Source of the DNA: Azotimanducus chitobiosivorans
Lineage (GTDB): Bacteria > Pseudomonadota > Gammaproteobacteria > Pseudomonadales > Azotimanducaceae
Reading direction: 5' to 3'
NCBI GenBank assembly: GCA_965200235.1
Contig: OZ241339.1
Location: 1,054,001-1,118,000 of the forward strand
DNA length: 64,000 nt
Shown here one piece after another: positions 52,793 through 61,520 of the stretch (its first letter is position 1; each line of letters begins with the position of its first letter). Position numbers and translations under genes: made by a program. Under the pieces are notes generated by a model. The model saw nothing but the letters and a program-made list of their open reading frames with translations, was not told the origin of the DNA and ran no database searches.

Positions 52793-55354
52793 CTATTTGT
52801 TCGATTGGGAAGATACGGCCTTGGCAGCCGCGATCAACTCGTAGAGCGTGCTGTGCGCCGCTCGTGGCGACAAGGCATCGGCATCTAAGAGCGCGATTCT
52901 ATCAAGAAGTGCTTTGACTTCGATAGCAATAGGCGCCTCGCCGGAATCGAACAGCGTCGGCGCGTTCATGTTGTCGGATGTGATGCGCGATTCGAGTCGC
53001 TGCAATTCGGCTCTCGCCTCGCGCAGTACATTTGCCGGCACACCTGCGCGCTTGGCGACCTCGATACCGTAGCTGCGCGATGCCGGACCTGGATCAACCT
53101 TGTACAGAAACACGATCTCTTGCTGATGCTCGGTCGCCGAAAGATGCACATTCTCGATGCCGGCGTGTTCGGCGAGCGCTGTCAACTCGAAATAGTGGGT
53201 GGCGAAGAGGCAGAGGCTTTGGCAGGTGTGGGCAAGGTGCCGGGCAATGGCGAATGCGAGCGCAAGGCCATCGTAGGTACTGGTGCCGCGACCGATCTCG
53301 TCGATCAGCACGAGCGAGTTTGCGCTCGCATTATTGAGTAGATTCGCCGTCTCTATCATTTCGGTCATGAAGGTCGAACGGCCTTGCGTGAGGTCATCGG
53401 AGGCGCCGATACGCGTGAAGATGGCGTCGATGGGGCCGATTCTCGCCTCCCTCGCTGGTACCCATGAGCCGACATGCGCGAGCAGCGCGATGATCGCGGT
53501 CTGGCGCATGTAGGTTGATTTGCCGCCCATGTTGGGGCCTGTGACAACAAGCAGGCTGGCGTCGTCATCGAGCCTCAGGTCGTTGCGGATAAAAGGCTGC
53601 GAGATATGCTCGGCAACCACAGGATGCCAGCCGCCGCAATAGGCAATGCCGCGCGCATTCATGAACGCCGGCGCACAAAACCCGAGCGAGCGCGCGCGCT
53701 CGCCGAAGCTGGAAAGCACATCGAGCTCGGCGACGGCGGCGGCGGTTCTCTTGAGATCGGCAACGCAAGGCTGCAACTGGTCGAGCAATGCTTGATACAA
53801 GGACGCTTCGAGAGCGATGGCGCGGCTCTCGCTTGACAAGGCTTCGCTTTCAAAGGCTTTCAACTCGGCGGTGGTGTAGCGCTGCGCATTCTTGAGTGTT
53901 TGCCGCGGAATGTAGTTGTCCGGCACACGGATGCGCGCGGCGCGACTGACTTCGATGTAGTAGCCATGCACTCGGTTGTAGCCGACCTTGAGGCTCTGAT
54001 TGCCGGTCTTGAGGCGCTCGTCGGCTTCGAGCTGCTGAAGAAAATCCTGCGCGTTCTGTTGCACGCCGCGCAAGCGATCGAGCTCGGCGTCAAAGCCATC
54101 GGCGATATAGCCACCTTCGCGAATCAGTGCCGGCGGCTCTTCGACAAGCGCGCGCACGAGTTGCGAGCGCATCTCGGCGAAATGCGGGCAGCGCGATCGA
54201 ATATCAAGCAAGCGCACGGCGGTCGCGTGACCAAGGCGGTTTTCGATGTCCGGTAGCAGGGCGAGTGATCGGCGTAGCTTGACGAGGTCGCGAGGCGACA
54301 CCGTGCGGAGCGCGAGCCTCGACACAATGCGCTCCATGTCTCCGAACTCATCAAGCAAGGGCGCAAGTTGATCGTCGAGGTGCGAATGGACGATTTCCGA
54401 AACCGCCGCTTGCCGGTCGAGCACCTCGTCGATGATGCGGCTTGGCGCGCGCAGATAGTCGCGCAGCTTGCGAGCGCCCATCGCCGTGCGCGTGCTGTTC
54501 ATCAAGCTAAAGAGCGTTGGCGATGCGCTGCCATCCGGCCGACTGTCAATTTCAAGCGCTCGGCGGGTGACGGCGTCGAGGTGGACGCGATCTTCTGCGC
54601 GCAACACCTTGAGCGTGTCGATGTGCGCGGCGCTCTGCCCGACCTTGCGTTTGGCGTAGGTCAACACAACGCCTGCCGCAGCGATGCCTAAGGGTTTTTT
54701 GTCGCAGCCATAGCCGCTCAAGTCTTCAACGCCAAATTGTTTGCGCAAGCGGCGCTCGCCTGCGTGCGCATCGAAATCTATCGGATCGATCGCCTTCACA
54801 CACAGCGTCTGCGGCAAGATCGCTTCGCAGGCGCTTTCGTGCGCGACGAGCACTTCACTCGGATTGAAGCGGGCGATCTCTGCCATGAGGTCGCGCCGAT
54901 TTTCTACTTCGCCGAGTTGAAATGTACCGGATGCCAATGACAGGTACGCAAGCCCAAAGCGATCCGGCTTGCCTGATTCGGCGATGGCGAGCAGCCCGCT
55001 GTCGCTGGCGTGTTCAATGAACGCGTCTTCAATCAGTGTGCCGGGCGTCAGCACGCGCGTGACCTTGCGCGCAACCGGCCCTTTGCCTGGCTTGGGTTCC
55101 TCAAGCTGGTCGCAAATGGCGATCGACTCGCCCTGTCGCAGGAGCTTTGCTAAGTAGGACTCGGCCGCGTGTTTCGGAATCCCGCACATGGGCACTCGCC
55201 CGTCCTTGGCCGAGCTTCGTGCCGTCAGCGTCAGGTCGAGCAATCTCGATGCGTGCCGTGCGTCATCGTAGAAAAGCTCGTAGAAGTCGCCTAATTGAAA
55301 AAACAAAAGCGCGTCTGGATGCTCGGACTTCATGCGCCGATACTGCGTCATCAC
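52793..55354 (-). CDS. mutS: DNA mismatch repair protein MutS
   Basis: Recognises mismatches and recruits MutL. 853 residues. The mismatch-binding segment appears near the N-terminus as LLFFQLGDFYELFYDDA (with the Phe–x–Glu region). VVTGPNMGGKSTYMRQTAII is Walker A, LVLIDEIGRGTSTYDGLALA Walker B, and ATHYFELTALAEHAG follows. The full-length protein implies working mismatch repair at this step. Confidence 0.97.
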   Translation of the reverse strand: MMTQYRRMKSEHPDALLFFQLGDFYELFYDDARHASRLLDLTLTARSSAKDGRVPMCGIPKHAAESYLAKLLRQGESIAICDQLEEPKPGKGPVARKVTRVLTPGTLIEDAFIEHASDSGLLAIAESGKPDRFGLAYLSLASGTFQLGEVENRRDLMAEIARFNPSEVLVAHESACEAILPQTLCVKAIDPIDFDAHAGERRLRKQFGVEDLSGYGCDKKPLGIAAAGVVLTYAKRKVGQSAAHIDTLKVLRAEDRVHLDAVTRRALEIDSRPDGSASPTLFSLMNSTRTAMGARKLRDYLRAPSRIIDEVLDRQAAVSEIVHSHLDDQLAPLLDEFGDMERIVSRLALRTVSPRDLVKLRRSLALLPDIENRLGHATAVRLLDIRSRCPHFAEMRSQLVRALVEEPPALIREGGYIADGFDAELDRLRGVQQNAQDFLQQLEADERLKTGNQSLKVGYNRVHGYYIEVSRAARIRVPDNYIPRQTLKNAQRYTTAELKAFESEALSSESRAIALEASLYQALLDQLQPCVADLKRTAAAVAELDVLSSFGERARSLGFCAPAFMNARGIAYCGGWHPVVAEHISQPFIRNDLRLDDDASLLVVTGPNMGGKSTYMRQTAIIALLAHVGSWVPAREARIGPIDAIFTRIGASDDLTQGRSTFMTEMIETANLLNNASANSLVLIDEIGRGTSTYDGLALAFAIARHLAHTCQSLCLFATHYFELTALAEHAGIENVHLSATEHQQEIVFLYKVDPGPASRSYGIEVAKRAGVPANVLREARAELQRLESRITSDNMNAPTLFDSGEAPIAIEVKALLDRIALLDADALSPRAAHSTLYELIAAAKAVSSQSNK

Positions 55355-55365
55355 CGGCGTCGTTT

Positions 55366-56757
55366 CTATGGCGAGCGCTCCGTCAAACGCGCCAGCAGCT
55401 TTTCACGCAAGCCGCCGAAACTGCCGTTGCTCATCAAGACCACATGCTGCGCGCCAGCGCCTGAAGGCAGTCGCGCAAGCGTTTCGGCCAGCTCGTCAAT
55501 CGATGTCTCGATGCGCGCTGGCACCAATGAATGCTCGATCAGGTAGTTCATGTCCCAGGTAATGCCCGGGCCTTTGAACCAGAACACGCGCGTTGCGTCC
55601 TTGGTTGATCCGGCCAATGCTGATCGCAGCGTGCCAAGCGACATGGTGTGCGAGCGAGGCTCGATGACGGCGATGACTTCGGCGTGGCTGTCTTCAGCGC
55701 GCGCGCGCGCTCTCAGCGCAGCAAGCGTCTTGGCAATCGCGGTCGGGTGGTGCGCGAAGTCGTCGTAGACTTTGAGGCCGGGACGGTCAACAATGACTTC
55801 GAGCCGACGTCCAACGCCTTGATAGCGCGACAGCGCATCAACGCCGACGGCAGGGTCGATGCCGATGTGCGCGGCGGCAGCGAGCGCGCCGAGCGCGTTG
55901 GCGACCATGTGCTCGCCGCTCTCACCCCAGCGCACTTCGCCGATTGGTGAGCCGCCGCGCAGCACTTGATACGCGCTGCCGTCGCTTGTCAGGAGCTCGG
56001 CGCGCCAGTTGGCGTCTTTGTCTTGCAGCGCAAAAGTTTCGCGTTCGCTCCAGCAGCCTTGTTCGATGACGCGATCGACGCTCGCATCGGCAATCGGTGT
56101 GATGACACGGCCAGATGCCGGCACGCTGCGCAAGAGCTGGTGGAACTGCGTCTCGATCGCTTCAAGGCTGTCGTAGATATCCGCATGGTCATATTCAAGA
56201 TTGTTGATGACGAGGGTACGCGGACGATAATGCAAGAACTTGGCGCGGCGATCAAAGTAGGAGCAGTCGTACTCGTCGGCTTCTAGAACGAACCACTTGG
56301 AAGTGCCGAGCCTCGCCCCCGATGAGAAATTCTTCGGTGCGCCGCCGATCAAAAACCCGGGGCTCGCGCCCGCATGCTCCAATATCCACGCGAGCATGCT
56401 TGCGCCTGACGTCTTGCCGTGGGTGCCAGCGACCGCAAGCGGCCAGCGGCCCGGCAGAATATGACTGCCAAGAAACTCTGCGCCCGACATATAGCGAAGG
56501 CCCTGGTCTAGCACCGCCTCAATGCCCGGATGCCCGCGCGAGCAGCGCGCATTGCCTATGACAACCAAATCAGGTGGTGGCGAAAAAGCTGATTTATCAA
56601 AACCTTGCTGCGTGTTAATTTGATGTCGTGTGAGAATATCGCTCATCGGCGGGTAGAGGGTTTCGTCGCAGCCCGCGACCTCGTGCCCTAGGGACTTTGC
56701 GAGCACGGCGAGATTGCCCATCAGGGTGCCGCCGATACCGAGGAAGTAGAGTCGCAT
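55366..56757 (-). CDS. mpl: UDP-N-acetylmuramate:tripeptide ligase Mpl
   Basis: Recycles peptidoglycan by joining the tripeptide L-Ala-D-Glu-meso-DAP to UDP-MurNAc. 463 residues. LGIGGTLMGNLAVLAKSLGH is the N-terminal domain start, VAGTHGKTSGASMLAWILEH the ATP-binding P-loop of Mur ligases, and NNLEYDHADIYDSLEAIE and DDFAHHPTAIAKTLAAL later family motifs. It lies 11 bases upstream of mutS on the same strand and overlaps none. Confidence 0.94.
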   Translation of the reverse strand: MRLYFLGIGGTLMGNLAVLAKSLGHEVAGCDETLYPPMSDILTRHQINTQQGFDKSAFSPPPDLVVIGNARCSRGHPGIEAVLDQGLRYMSGAEFLGSHILPGRWPLAVAGTHGKTSGASMLAWILEHAGASPGFLIGGAPKNFSSGARLGTSKWFVLEADEYDCSYFDRRAKFLHYRPRTLVINNLEYDHADIYDSLEAIETQFHQLLRSVPASGRVITPIADASVDRVIEQGCWSERETFALQDKDANWRAELLTSDGSAYQVLRGGSPIGEVRWGESGEHMVANALGALAAAAHIGIDPAVGVDALSRYQGVGRRLEVIVDRPGLKVYDDFAHHPTAIAKTLAALRARARAEDSHAEVIAVIEPRSHTMSLGTLRSALAGSTKDATRVFWFKGPGITWDMNYLIEHSLVPARIETSIDELAETLARLPSGAGAQHVVLMSNGSFGGLREKLLARLTERSP

Positions 56758-58014
56758 TCAAGGCGCGCGTGATGCGAGCTTGCGTGCCACCGAAATGCGC
56801 TTGAGCACCGCCCACCGTGGCAGTCCTTGATGATAGGCGGGGTAGTCTTCGCCGGCGATGAGTGGATTCAGGTAGGTACGCGCCGCTTCGCTGATGCCAA
56901 AGCCGTCTTCGCTCACGAAGTCGTTGGGCATGGTTTTTTCGACGTTCGCCACGTCTTCGAGCCGTGCTTTGCCAATGCGCCATTCGTAGGGGTCATCGGA
57001 CACACGCTCGATTGTCGGCATAACGCCGGTTTCGCCCTGAACAGCGAGTTCGACCGCTGCTTCGCCCAAAGCTTTGGCTTGCGCGACATCGGTTGCGGAT
57101 GCCAAGTGGCGGGCACTGCGCTGCATGTAATCGGCGACTGCCCAGTGGTATTTGAGACCCAAGGCCTCTTGGACAAGTTCGGCGACCGCGGGGCCGGCGC
57201 CGCCGAGCTGCGCGTGGCCAAAGCTATCGCGCGTGCCGCGCTCGCTCAAGAACTTGCCATCGCGGTCGCGAACGCCTTCTGATACGACCACAACACAATA
57301 GCCACTCTCGGCGATGCTCTGCTCAACACGAGCCAGGAAACGAGTTTTATCGAATGGCACCTCGGGAAAGAGAATGATCTGCGGCGCATCGTTCGGCCCT
57401 CTGCCGGCGAGCCCGGCGGCGGCTGCCAGCCAGCCGGCGTGCCTGCCCATGACCTCAAGCACAAAGAGCTTGGTGGAGGTTGCGCACATCGAAGCGACAT
57501 CGAGCGCGACTTCGCTCGTCGATACAGCGATGTACTTGGCCGCTGAGCCAAAGCCGGGGCAACAGTCGGTGATCGGCAGATCGTTGTCGATCGTTTTCGG
57601 TACGCCGACGCTCTTGACATCAAGCCCGAGCGATGCCGCGTACCCGGACACTTTGTTGGCCGTGTCCATCGAATCGCCGCCGCCGTTGTAGAAGAAGTAG
57701 CCAATGTCGTGCGCTTTGAATACGTCGATCAAGCGCTTGTATTCGGCCTCGTTGTCCTGCGGGCTCCTGAGCTTGTGCCGACACGAGCCAAATGCGCCGC
57801 CGGGTGTGTGTGCGAGCGCGGTAATCGCTTCGCTCGATTCGAGATTGGTATCGATCAAGTCTTCGTCAAGTGCGCCGACGATGCCGTTGCGACCGGCATA
57901 CACATGATCGATATGCGCGCTGTGCGTGCGCGCCGCCAGAATCAGTGCTGAAGCGGAAGCGTTGATGACTGAAGTCACGCCGCCCGATTGGGCATAGAGG
58001 GCGTTTCGAGGCAT
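56758..58014 (-). CDS. PPi-type 6-phosphofructokinase
   Basis: Interconverts fructose 6-phosphate and fructose 1,6-bisphosphate. ATG 58014 (MPRNALYAQSGGVTSVINAS) gives 418 residues; the longer frame upstream is not needed. VGVPKTIDNDLPITDCCPGF has the PKTIDNDL motif with Lys, typical of pyrophosphate-using enzymes, and FVLEVMGRHAGWLA is the sugar-binding MGR motif. At the nucleotide loop it reads NGGGDSMDTANK in place of GGDG/GGDD, so the donor preference is not certain. A PPi enzyme would allow reversible glycolysis. The mpl ATG follows at once. Confidence 0.88.
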   Translation of the reverse strand: MPRNALYAQSGGVTSVINASASALILAARTHSAHIDHVYAGRNGIVGALDEDLIDTNLESSEAITALAHTPGGAFGSCRHKLRSPQDNEAEYKRLIDVFKAHDIGYFFYNGGGDSMDTANKVSGYAASLGLDVKSVGVPKTIDNDLPITDCCPGFGSAAKYIAVSTSEVALDVASMCATSTKLFVLEVMGRHAGWLAAAAGLAGRGPNDAPQIILFPEVPFDKTRFLARVEQSIAESGYCVVVVSEGVRDRDGKFLSERGTRDSFGHAQLGGAGPAVAELVQEALGLKYHWAVADYMQRSARHLASATDVAQAKALGEAAVELAVQGETGVMPTIERVSDDPYEWRIGKARLEDVANVEKTMPNDFVSEDGFGISEAARTYLNPLIAGEDYPAYHQGLPRWAVLKRISVARKLASRAP

Positions 58015-58101
58015 GAATGAGCGCAGGTGTCTGACAAGCGCCCATAGTATGCATTTTGGCTTGCGCTTCTCAACATGTCGGTTTGGCGATGCGTTCGCAG
58101 C

Positions 58102-58126
58102 CTTTACAAATTGAGTCGATGTAAAG
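58102..58126. promoter_or_regulatory. CTTTACA…TGTAAAG inverted repeat upstream of the AbrB-type gene
   Basis: Seven-base arms around an 11-base centre, 42 bases before the antitoxin ATG and between two divergent genes. AbrB-type antitoxins often bind their own promoter, so this could be its operator (inference). Confidence 0.4.
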
Positions 58127-58167
58127 AACAGAGTAGTGTTCCGCTTCGAATAGCTACAGGAGTGACA

Positions 58168-58635
58168 ATGCCCAAGGTGAGCGGCAAACGTCAGGTGACT
58201 CTCCCAGCGCATCAGTGCCGGCAGGTGGGCATCGAACTAGTGTCCTGTCCCATAAATAAGTGTGATTCAGAGTGGGCACAATCGCCGAGGGCAAGGCGCA
58301 GTCCGCAGGGAACATCGGGCATATTGCCAAGGGCTGCAACGGAGCCCTCAGCCAGAAGGCGCGAGGGGCACCCTCGCAAGAATGTCGGTCGGCGATTGTG
58401 CCCACTCCCGAAGGGCGCGCAGGAGAAGGGCTGTGGCCCAGTCCCATGTGATGTTGCGTCCCTTGGCAATACGGCAAAGTATTGCCTGCGGAACGCGCCT
58501 TGCCACAGCCCTTCTCCTGCGCGCTGAACCCACACTTATTTATGGGACAGGACACTAGGTGACGAATATCACAGTTTCGTCGCCAACGGTCACATCACAA
58601 TAATGAGCCTGAAGGCAGGCACCGCGGAGCCTTAA
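58168..58635 (+). pseudogene. SpoVT/AbrB-type antitoxin gene interrupted by element C
   Basis: The 5' part (58168–58240, AGGAG ribosome site) encodes MPKVSGKRQVTLPAHQCRQV then GIEL. The 3' part (58559–58635) encodes GDEYHSFVANGHITIMSLKA then GTAEP and TAA. Joining them by removing 58241–58558 (element plus one CTAG) gives an unbroken 49-residue AbrB-fold protein, the loop GIE-x-GDE being where these proteins have a turn. Such small swapped-hairpin proteins are DNA-binding antitoxins or regulators. No toxin gene is next to it. As it stands the frame is ruined. Confidence 0.85.
58241..58554. mobile_element. MITE-like palindromic element, copy C (314 bp, expanded loops)
   Basis: Same ends and hairpin arms as copies A, B and D, with CTAG at 58237–58240 and 58555–58558. 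It is 53 bases longer because both hairpin loops have grown. The first loop holds extra DNA with a further small hairpin (GCGAGGG–GCA–CCCTCGC, 58361–58377). The second gains about 16 bases near CCAGTCCCATGTGATG. It splits the AbrB-type antitoxin gene. Confidence 0.93.
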
Positions 58636-58672
58636 AGAAGGTCTTGTCTTTACAGCACTCTCCACTTACGGC

Positions 58673-60454
58673 ATGATGCCGGACACTGATTTGAGCGCGA
58701 GCAAGCACAGCATGTACGACTACGTGATCAAAGGCGGCATGATCGTTGATGGGCTCGGCGGAGAGCCGTATGCAGGCGACCTCGCCATCGAAGACGGCAA
58801 AATCGCCGCGGTTGGCAAGGTGACAGGCAAGGCGCGGGAAGCGCTCGATGCTGACGGCGCCTATGTGACGCCGGGCTGGATCGATGTACACACGCACTAC
58901 GACGGGCAAGTCAGCTGGGATGATCGAATCGACCCGTCGTTCTCTCAAGGCGTGACGAGCGTTGTCATGGGCAACTGCGGTGTTGGCTTCGCGCCGTGTC
59001 TTCCAGGTGGTGAGCAGCGTCTGATTGAGCTGATGGAAGGCGTCGAGGACATTCCCGGCACGGCCTTGCACGAGGGCATCGAATGGGGTCTCTGGGAGAC
59101 CTTTTCGGAATACATTGACTATCTTGCCACTCGCTCGTTTGCGCTTGATGTGGGGACGCAAATCCCGCACAGCGCCCTGCGCAACTATGTCATGGGCGAG
59201 CGCGCGCTGACACATGAAGATGCGACGGCGGAAGACCTGGAGGCCATGGGCCAAATCGTGCGCGACGGGCTTGAGGCAGGCGCCTTGGGCTTTTCGACGT
59301 CTCGCACCGTCGGCCACCGCTCTATCTGGGGCGAGCCGATTCCCGGCACTTACGCTGAAAAAGCTGAGTTGCTCGCCATTGGCCGCGCCATGAAGGCCGC
59401 CCGCAAGGGCGTGTTTCAAGCGGTGCCTGCCGGCGTGATTGGCGACCTTGCCGGGCCAGAGAAATGGACAACCGAGCAGGAGGTGGAGCTTTTCGCTGAA
59501 GTTGCCCGGGAGAGTGGTCGCAAATGCACGTTTACGCTCATTCAATCCGCAGGCAAGCCCAACCAGTGGCGCAGCTGCCTTGATATTGTCGAGCGCGCCA
59601 ACGCCGAAGGCTTGAGCCTCACACCGCAGATTACAACGCGCCCCATCGGTTTGGTGACGAGCATGGATTCTTACCACATGTTCATGCGTCGCAGGACCTA
59701 TCTCGGCTTGGCGCACCTGCCGTTAGCGGCGCGACTTGCCGAAATGAGAAAGCCTGAAGTGAAGGCGGCGATCCTCAATGATGAGGACATGCCGCCCGAT
59801 CAGCCCGGCCTCATGGCGAATATCTATGGCGTCATGGCGATGGCGGCGGGTGCCATGTATCCACTTGAATCTCCGGTCAACTACGAACCGGATGCGAGCA
59901 GCAGCCTCGGTGCGCAGGCAGCGGCAGCCGGTCGTGATGTCCATGAGTTCGTGTACGACTATCTGACTGGCGAGGCGCATCGCTTCGCCGTACTGCTTGG
60001 GGCCATGTCGGCCGACAATGCGTTCCAAGCGATTGAGGCAATGATTGAGCACCCGCAGACGACTATCGGGCTCTCTGATGCGGGCGCCCATGTGAATCTG
60101 ATCTTCGATGCCGTTGGGCCGACCTATCAACTCACGCATTGGGTGCGCGATCGCACCAAGGGCAGGCGCTTCCCCATCGAGCATATCGTTGCAAAGCAGA
60201 CGCTGAGCAACGCCAAGCTCTTTGGCCTCGACGATCGCGGCAGCCTGCAAATTGGCAAGCGCGCTGATGTTAATGTAGTGGACTTCGCGAATCTCGGATT
60301 GGAGCCGCTGCATGTGCACCACGATTTGCCCGCGGGCGGCGGCCGTATCCTGCAGCCTGCGAAGGGGTATTTGAACACCTTTGTCGCTGGCGTCAAAACG
60401 CGCGAGCGCGACGAGGATACGGGCGCGCGACCGGGGCGCGTGATTCGCGGCTGA
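58673..60454 (+). CDS. N-acyl-D-amino-acid deacylase-like amidohydrolase
   Basis: Zinc amidohydrolase of the D-aminoacylase group. From ATG 58673 it has 593 residues; ATG 58712 (MYDYVIKGGMIVDGLGGE) is a likely alternative and gives the usual opening. VTPGWIDVHTHYDGQVSW has the HxH metal motif, SVVMGNCGVGFAPC the conserved Cys of D-aminoacylases, and TIGLSDAGAHVNLIFDAVG the Asp/His near the C-terminal end. Relatives deacylate N-acyl-D-Glu, D-Asp or neutral D-residues; the substrate is not fixed. An SDR gene follows by 8 bases. Confidence 0.86.
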   Translation: MMPDTDLSASKHSMYDYVIKGGMIVDGLGGEPYAGDLAIEDGKIAAVGKVTGKAREALDADGAYVTPGWIDVHTHYDGQVSWDDRIDPSFSQGVTSVVMGNCGVGFAPCLPGGEQRLIELMEGVEDIPGTALHEGIEWGLWETFSEYIDYLATRSFALDVGTQIPHSALRNYVMGERALTHEDATAEDLEAMGQIVRDGLEAGALGFSTSRTVGHRSIWGEPIPGTYAEKAELLAIGRAMKAARKGVFQAVPAGVIGDLAGPEKWTTEQEVELFAEVARESGRKCTFTLIQSAGKPNQWRSCLDIVERANAEGLSLTPQITTRPIGLVTSMDSYHMFMRRRTYLGLAHLPLAARLAEMRKPEVKAAILNDEDMPPDQPGLMANIYGVMAMAAGAMYPLESPVNYEPDASSSLGAQAAAAGRDVHEFVYDYLTGEAHRFAVLLGAMSADNAFQAIEAMIEHPQTTIGLSDAGAHVNLIFDAVGPTYQLTHWVRDRTKGRRFPIEHIVAKQTLSNAKLFGLDDRGSLQIGKRADVNVVDFANLGLEPLHVHHDLPAGGGRILQPAKGYLNTFVAGVKTRERDEDTGARPGRVIRG

Positions 60455-60462
60455 AAACCAAC

Positions 60463-61299
60463 ATGACTCCGTGGCTTGACGCAGGCAAGACCGCTGTCGT
60501 CACTGGCGGCGCGAATGGCATTGGCCTTGCTGCGGCGGCGCGCTTCTTGAGCGCTGGCATGAACGTCGTCATCGCCGACCGAGATGAACACGCGCTCGAT
60601 GCGGCCAACCAAGCCCTGCCGCTAAGCAGCGGCCAGCTTGTCACTGTGCCGTGCGATGTCTCCGACCACGCGCAGGTAGAAGCGTTGTGCACACAGGTGA
60701 TGAGTCAGTTTGGTGCCGTCCACTGCCTTATGAATAATGCGGGCGCTGCGCTCGGACGCCCTGAACCCTGGGAAGACATCGCCACTTGGAAACGCCAGGT
60801 CGATGTCAATCTGTGGGGCATCATCCATGGATGCCAAGCCTTTGTGCCATCCATGCAGGAGGCGAATGAGCCGGTGGCGATCATCAACACAGGTTCTAAG
60901 CAGGGCATCACCAATCCCCCGGGCGGCTATGCCTACAACCTTTCCAAGGCGGGCGTGCTCGCCTACACGCAAAGCCTTGCCCATGCGCTTCGGCAACGCG
61001 CAGAAAATCAGATTTCAGTGCATTTGCTGGTGCCGGGATTCACCTATTCAAATATGATTGCGCGCTTCATTCCTGAACAGCCAGCGGGCGCTTGGACGCC
61101 CGAACAAGTCGTCGATTACATGCTTGCGTCGGTAGATCGAGGCGAATTCTATATCCTTTGTCCTGACAACGACACGCCGCGTGCGCTCGACAATGCGCGC
61201 ATGCAATGGAATGCCGACGACATCATCAAGAATCGGCCAGCGCTCTCGCGTTGGCATCCCGAATATGTCGCCGAGTATGAAGCGTTTGTGAAGTCTTAG
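60463..61299 (+). CDS. Short-chain dehydrogenase/reductase
   Basis: 278 residues. VVTGGANGIGLAAAARFLSA is the nucleotide-binding motif, MNNAGAALGR the NAG motif, and GGYAYNLSKAGVLAYTQSLA the catalytic YxxxK. It follows the amidohydrolase closely and is probably cotranscribed. Substrate unknown. The final bases overlap the truncated NYN frame on the other strand. Confidence 0.86.
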   Translation: MTPWLDAGKTAVVTGGANGIGLAAAARFLSAGMNVVIADRDEHALDAANQALPLSSGQLVTVPCDVSDHAQVEALCTQVMSQFGAVHCLMNNAGAALGRPEPWEDIATWKRQVDVNLWGIIHGCQAFVPSMQEANEPVAIINTGSKQGITNPPGGYAYNLSKAGVLAYTQSLAHALRQRAENQISVHLLVPGFTYSNMIARFIPEQPAGAWTPEQVVDYMLASVDRGEFYILCPDNDTPRALDNARMQWNADDIIKNRPALSRWHPEYVAEYEAFVKS

Positions 61300-61498
61300 T
61301 TTGCTCTTGTCTGTTTGGAGCGTCAGGGTCCTTGGCAGTCGAGTGTGCCTTTGCTGTGAAGTAGTTGAGCAGTACGATTTGGTGGTGGGGCGTCAGGATT
61401 GTTTGGCACAGGAGCTTCAGGTCAAGCCATTTGTATGATGTATTCTTGACCGCACCGTAGTAGAAATTGAATCCATCTATGTAGACCGCTGTTCGCAA
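61226..61498 (-). pseudogene. Truncated NYN-domain gene
   Basis: From TTG 61498, after GGAGA, the frame reads RTAVYIDGFNFYYGAVKNTS, then YKWLDLKLLCQTILTPHH and LLNYFTAKAHSTAKDPD, the N-terminal third of NYN-domain (PIN-like) nucleases. After DAPNRQEQ it becomes antisense to the end of the SDR gene and has no family resemblance, so about two thirds of the domain is missing. Element D lies 32 bases upstream of the start. Confidence 0.72.
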
Positions 61499-61520
61499 TA
61501 CCGTTCTCCAGATAAAGCAA

